Assembly (NCBI GenBank): GCA_018139225.1 | Contig: JAGSNX010000006.1 | Location: 1 to 64,000, forward strand | DNA length: 64,000 nt | Direction: 5' to 3' | DNA from: Microvirga sp. SRT01 | GTDB lineage: Bacteria; Pseudomonadota; Alphaproteobacteria; Sphingomonadales; Sphingomonadaceae | Translations under genes and position numbers: made by a program | Shown here: piece after piece, positions 60,766 through 64,000 of the stretch | Layout of the letters: every line of letters begins with the position of its first letter | Numbering within the stretch: position 1 is the first letter of the stretch | Notes under the pieces: generated by a model | What the model was told of the DNA's origin: nothing | Databases searched by the model: none | Seen by the model: the letters and a program-made list of their open reading frames with translations, nothing else

Positions 60766-61332
60766 TCAGAGCGCCAGCGCCCCCTGTCGGTGGCGCAGCG
60801 CAGCCATTCGTTCGGTCAGCCGCATCTTCTGCTCGGCCTTCTCGCGTGCCGTCGCGGACATCATGTCTACCAGCCGTTCCAGACCGTCGATGTCGGCGAC
60901 TTTCACGAATTCCTTGTTCTTGTTGACGAAGACCACCGATGTCTTGTCCTGACCAAGCAATTCGATGACGTTGGACAGGGTACCCGTGCTTCGCGAGTCC
61001 CAGATCATCAGCCCGTAATCCGCGGCCTCCGCCATTGCGATGTCCTTGGCCGTGAACCAGCGCCGGGTGCCGGACGGTGCATCCGGATAGATGTGCTCGA
61101 GCGGCCATTCGCCGACGTTGTTGCGCGGTGTGTCGCCGCTGCAAAAGACCGTCACCGCCCGTGCGCCGCGGTCCGCCAGCACGCGCTGGATCGCGGTGTC
61201 CGCACCGTCCGCGTCGCCGACGACGATCGCCAGGTCGCGTTCGACGGCCTTTCCGATCCGCTCGCAGATCGCCGGGTGCAGCCGGCTGATGGCGATCGAT
61301 CCGGCGATGAATACGGTTTCGCGCTTCGGCAT
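60766..61332 (-). CDS. SLOG-superfamily (DprA/LOG-like) nucleotide-binding protein
   Basis: Predicted Rossmann-type nucleotide or nucleotide-sugar binding/processing protein, 188 aa. It begins PKRETVFIAGSIAISRLHP and has the hallmark VVGDADGADTAIQRVL, then MIWDSRSTGTLSNVIELL, the second phosphate-binding loop. A coiled, charged C-terminus follows (SATAREKAEQKMRLTERMAAL). SLOG proteins are proposed sensors of nucleotide signals in conflict systems. Of the in-frame ATGs, 61332 has GGAG at 6 bases. It overlaps the end of the PRTase gene by a few bases, so the two form one operon. Confidence 0.7.
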   Translation of the reverse strand: MPKRETVFIAGSIAISRLHPAICERIGKAVERDLAIVVGDADGADTAIQRVLADRGARAVTVFCSGDTPRNNVGEWPLEHIYPDAPSGTRRWFTAKDIAMAEAADYGLMIWDSRSTGTLSNVIELLGQDKTSVVFVNKNKEFVKVADIDGLERLVDMMSATAREKAEQKMRLTERMAALRHRQGALAL

Positions 61333-61334
61333 CG

Positions 61335-61913
61335 TCATCTCCAGGTCAGCACCGCGACGTAGATTTTGCCGATCTTTCCCGATCTCCTCAACGCCGTGCA
61401 AGCCGCATCGAGAGACGCTCCAGAGTGGATCAGATCGTCGACCAGCAGGATGTCGAACGGCCCGGGTCCTACACCAGCGGCATTCGTCGAGAACGCGACG
61501 GCAAGCGCGGCATCCTTCTCCTGACGGGTGTTGAGGTTCTTGATCGGCGATGTCGAACTTTTTAGCAGGAAGCCAGCGTTCACCGGGCGGCCGAGTTGCT
61601 TGCCCACCTCAACGGCCAGCTCCGTCACCGGCTGGCGTGGCCGCACGTTCGATGCGGCCATCGGAACGATGAAGTCGATCTTCCCGAAGGACTGTTTGAC
61701 GCCGCGTGAGAGTTCGATCGCCAGCGGTACGATGTTGCCCCATTGTAACTTGTACTTCAGCAAGTACAAAGCTTCGCCGACATCGGTGCGGAGCGTCTCG
61801 TATTGAGGGTGCCCGTGTTCGTTCGTGCCGACATGGGTGCTGGACACCGAATGCTTGTCGAGAACGAACCCCTTGTCCCAGTTGCCGGTAATCGTTTTCG
61901 GGTTGATCTTCAT
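61335..61913 (-). CDS. phosphoribosyltransferase-domain protein (ComF-like)
   Basis: Type I phosphoribosyltransferase fold, 192 aa. The PRPP loop is clear: DILLVDDLIHSGASLDAACTAL, with the acidic pair. FIVPMAASNVRPRQPVTELA precedes it, as in ComF-type proteins. The N-terminus carries GNWDKGFVLDKHSVSS, a Gly-His-containing segment and GEALYLLKYKLQW. No cysteine cluster of classical ComF is seen. Its partner is the SLOG protein with which it overlaps. The pair is not part of purine or pyrimidine salvage by context; the reaction is unknown. Confidence 0.75.
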   Translation of the reverse strand: MKINPKTITGNWDKGFVLDKHSVSSTHVGTNEHGHPQYETLRTDVGEALYLLKYKLQWGNIVPLAIELSRGVKQSFGKIDFIVPMAASNVRPRQPVTELAVEVGKQLGRPVNAGFLLKSSTSPIKNLNTRQEKDAALAVAFSTNAAGVGPGPFDILLVDDLIHSGASLDAACTALRRSGKIGKIYVAVLTWR

Positions 61914-61988
61914 GCCTTCTCCCTCTCGGGATCAGGATGATGGCCGGTCCGACCACGCTCAAATCGAAGCTGCTCCGTTTCGGAGCTA

Positions 61989-63803
61989 TTACTCGGCCGC
62001 CAGCGCCTCGTCGCGCTCGCGGGCCTGACGTGCCCACATCTCGGCATACAGCCCGCCGCGCCGCAGCAGTTCGGCGTGCGTGCCGCGCTCCGCCACCCGG
62101 CCACGGTCGAGGACCGCGATCTGGTCGGCGTCGACCACCGTCGACAGGCGGTGCGCGATGACGATCGTGGTGCGACCGCGCTCCACCGCCTCCAAGGTCG
62201 CGAGGATGTCGGCCTCGGTGCGGCTGTCGAGCGCGCTGGTTGCCTCGTCCAGGATCAGGATCGGGGGGTTCTTCAGCAGCGTACGGGCGATCGCCACGCG
62301 CTGTTTCTCGCCGCCCGACAGCTTCAGGCCGCGCTCGCCCACTCGGGTGTCGTAGCCGTCCGGCTGGCGTTCGATGAAGCCGGCGATCGCCGCGCCCTCG
62401 GCGGCGCGCGCGACCTCGTCCGGACCTGCGCCCTCGCGGCCATAGGCGATATTGTAGCCGATCGTGTCGTTGAACAGCACGGTGTCCTGCGGCACGATGC
62501 CGATCGCCGCGCGCAAGGACGCCTGAGTCACCGCGGCGATATCCTGACCGTCGATCGTGATCCGCCCGGTGCCGACATCGTAGAACCGGTACAAGAGCCG
62601 CGCGAGCGTGGATTTGCCCGCGCCCGAGGGGCCGACCACCGCCAGCGTCGTGCCCGCGGGCACGTCGATGTCGAGGCCGTCGAGGATCGGCCGCCCCTTG
62701 TCATAGCCGAAGCTGACCCCCTCGAACCGGACATGCCCGTGCGCCACGTCCAGCGGTGTCGCGTCGGGCGCGTCGGTCACGTCGGCGGGCGTATCGACCA
62801 GTGCGAACATGCTCGCCATGTCGATCACGCCCTGACGGATCGTGCGATAGACCATGCCGAGCAGGTCGAGGGGGCGGAACAACTGCGCCAGCAGCGTCGA
62901 TACGAACACCACGTCGCCAGCCGAGAACGCGCCCCGGCTCCAGCCCCAGGCGACATAGGCCATGCCGCCGCCGAGCATCAGGTTGGTGATGAGTGCCTGA
63001 CCGATATTGAGCCACGCCAGCGAATTTTCGGACTTGGTAGCGGCCTTGGCATAGGCGTCGACCGCACGCTCGTACCGGCGCGCCTCGCGCTCCTCCGCGC
63101 CGAAATACTTGACCGTCTCGAAGTTCAGCAGCGAATCGACCGCATGCGCGACCGCGCCGGTGTCGAGGTCGTTCATCTGCGTGCGCAGGGCGTTGCGCCA
63201 GTCGGTGACGATCCGCGTGAACCAGATGTAGACGACGACCATCGCCACCGTCGCCGCGACCAGCCACGGGCCGAAGCTGTGCCAGAAGATCCCGAGCACC
63301 AGCGCCAGTTCGAGGATCGTCGGCGCGATGTTGAACAGGATGAAGTACAGCATCGTGTCGATGCTCTTCGTCCCGCGCTCGACCACCTTGGTGACCGCGC
63401 CGGTGCGGCGTTCGAGGTGGAAGCGCAGCGACAGCGCGTGCAGATGCCGGAACACATCCGCCGCCAGCCGCCGCGTCGCGTCCTGCCCGACGCGCTCGAA
63501 CACAGCATTGCGCAGATTGTCGAACAGCGTCGTGGAAAAGCGGGATGCGGCATAGGCGATCACCAGCAGGATGACGATCGTCGCCAATCCCCGGTCGCCG
63601 ACCGCCATCCGGTCGACCGCGTATTTCAGGGTATAGGCGGCACCGAACACCTGCACCAGCTTGGAGCAGACGACGAGCAGCATGGCGCCGACGATGCGCG
63701 CACGCAGCATCGGCTCCCCCGCCGGCCACAGATACGGCAGGAAACGGCGGAGGGTGGGGATCAGCGGCTGGTCTGAACTGGCGGTCGGAGCGGAGGGCGG
63801 CAT
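61989..63803 (-). CDS. ABC transporter, Atm1/HMT type half-transporter
   Basis: Inner-membrane half ABC exporter that works as a homodimer, 604 aa. Six membrane segments lie in residues 35-310 (with RIVGAMLLVVCSKLVQVFGAAYTLKYAVDRM and FRHLHALSLRFHLERRTGAV, the latter typical of Atm1). The ATPase has Walker A GPSGAGKST, signature LSGGEKQRVAIAR, Walker B ILILDEATSALDSRTE and the H-loop IVIAHRLST. Bacterial Atm1 homologues export glutathione-linked metals or persulfides. The gene is alone, 75 bases before the PRTase gene, transcribed in the same direction. Confidence 0.93.
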   Translation of the reverse strand: MPPSAPTASSDQPLIPTLRRFLPYLWPAGEPMLRARIVGAMLLVVCSKLVQVFGAAYTLKYAVDRMAVGDRGLATIVILLVIAYAASRFSTTLFDNLRNAVFERVGQDATRRLAADVFRHLHALSLRFHLERRTGAVTKVVERGTKSIDTMLYFILFNIAPTILELALVLGIFWHSFGPWLVAATVAMVVVYIWFTRIVTDWRNALRTQMNDLDTGAVAHAVDSLLNFETVKYFGAEEREARRYERAVDAYAKAATKSENSLAWLNIGQALITNLMLGGGMAYVAWGWSRGAFSAGDVVFVSTLLAQLFRPLDLLGMVYRTIRQGVIDMASMFALVDTPADVTDAPDATPLDVAHGHVRFEGVSFGYDKGRPILDGLDIDVPAGTTLAVVGPSGAGKSTLARLLYRFYDVGTGRITIDGQDIAAVTQASLRAAIGIVPQDTVLFNDTIGYNIAYGREGAGPDEVARAAEGAAIAGFIERQPDGYDTRVGERGLKLSGGEKQRVAIARTLLKNPPILILDEATSALDSRTEADILATLEAVERGRTTIVIAHRLSTVVDADQIAVLDRGRVAERGTHAELLRRGGLYAEMWARQARERDEALAAE

Positions 63804-63938
63804 TGCGTCCGTATGTCGTGCGCCCGAGCCTCGCGCGCAACTCCCCGGGCGTTAACCATCATGTCAAGCGCCGTCCGACCTTCGATGGAACCCGTTCGCC
63901 GCATCATATGTTGGATAGCACAGGATGGGAGACGCGTA

Positions 63939-64000
63939 ATGACTCCGATGTTTTTCGTGATGGCGATCCTCGGCTGCGGTGACGGTAACACCGAGTGCAC
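63939..64000 (+). CDS. small exported-type protein, 3' end cut by window edge
   Basis: Only the first 20 codons are inside the window. ATG at 63939 has GGGAGA at 6 bases spacing. The visible product is TPMFFVMAILGCGDGNTEC, a short hydrophobic start followed by Cys-Gly-Asp and Cys-containing sequence, resembling small cysteine-containing proteins of sphingomonads that I cannot name. It is divergent from the Atm1-type exporter gene across 135 bases. Confidence 0.5.
   Translation, partial: MTPMFFVMAILGCGDGNTEC

Noticed and set aside
62076..63776. 566-codon plus-strand open frame opposite the Atm1-type exporter
   Set aside because: It is Arg/His/Asp-rich antisense translation caused by high GC; the ABC transporter on the other strand has all the expected motifs.
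1..64000. CRISPR arrays, insertion sequences, prophage or rRNA operons
   Set aside because: No regularly spaced direct repeats, transposase or integrase motifs, phage structural genes or rRNA-like stretches were seen on reading the window.

Overview
The window is high-GC, densely packed chromosomal DNA from an alphaproteobacterium, most likely a sphingomonad (Sphingomonas or a close relative). This rests on gene content and order: yajC-secD-secF, lepB-rnc-era, a class I PHA synthase with phasin, a Caulobacter-type xylX-xylB-xylC operon, TonB-receptor carbohydrate loci with flavin halogenases, and GC-rich palindromic repeats between genes. There is one tRNA gene, tRNA-Pro(GGG). I saw no rRNA, CRISPR array, insertion sequence or prophage.

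Layout. 1-1317: DEAD-box helicase cut by the left edge. 1570-2571: FAH-family hydrolase. 3082-6976: branched-chain 2-oxoacid dehydrogenase E1alpha, E1beta and E2, with an intergenic-type repeat inside the E2 linker. 7128-12437: RarD permease, esterase, crotonase-like protein, glutathione reductase facing a PAS/winged-helix protein across a strong dyad, a small protein and a DUF4174 protein. 12434-18480: pgi, lepB-rnc-(DUF892)-era and a GT4 glycosyltransferase. 18513-21857: Mth938-like protein, secF, secD, yajC. 22040-22116: tRNA-Pro.

22615-39400 is the main accessory block. It reads as a xyloglucan/hemicellulose utilisation locus: a GH35-like enzyme, a GH31 alpha-xylosidase, a GH3 beta-glucosidase, a FadR-type regulator, a TonB-dependent receptor, two tandem flavin halogenase-like proteins, a Tat-exported GH43, and the decayed start of a GH74 endo-xyloglucanase. 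Other eroded coding pieces lie between these genes. The surviving enzymes are all exo-acting. The locus may therefore now depend on oligosaccharides released by others, or on an endo-enzyme encoded elsewhere.

39466-50790 is mostly housekeeping: alaC, phaC, phasin behind a PhaR-like dyad, clpS, a Crp/Fnr regulator, murA, an SDR/ADH/SRPBCC group, a small membrane protein and an alpha/beta hydrolase. 50994-56309 is a sugar-acid locus: kdgK divergent from xylX-xylB-xylC and a sugar porter, with a LacI-type operator in front of xylX. A similar, weaker motif precedes the TonB receptor 21 kb away, so xylose released by the GH31 could feed this oxidative pathway. 56349-64000: two small membrane proteins, a TIGR01244 protein, an unrecognised 244-residue protein, recQ, a small GNAT protein, a two-gene SLOG + phosphoribosyltransferase operon, an Atm1-type ABC exporter, and the start of a small protein cut by the right edge.

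All family assignments were made by reading motifs and remembered family sequences. No database search or alignment was run.
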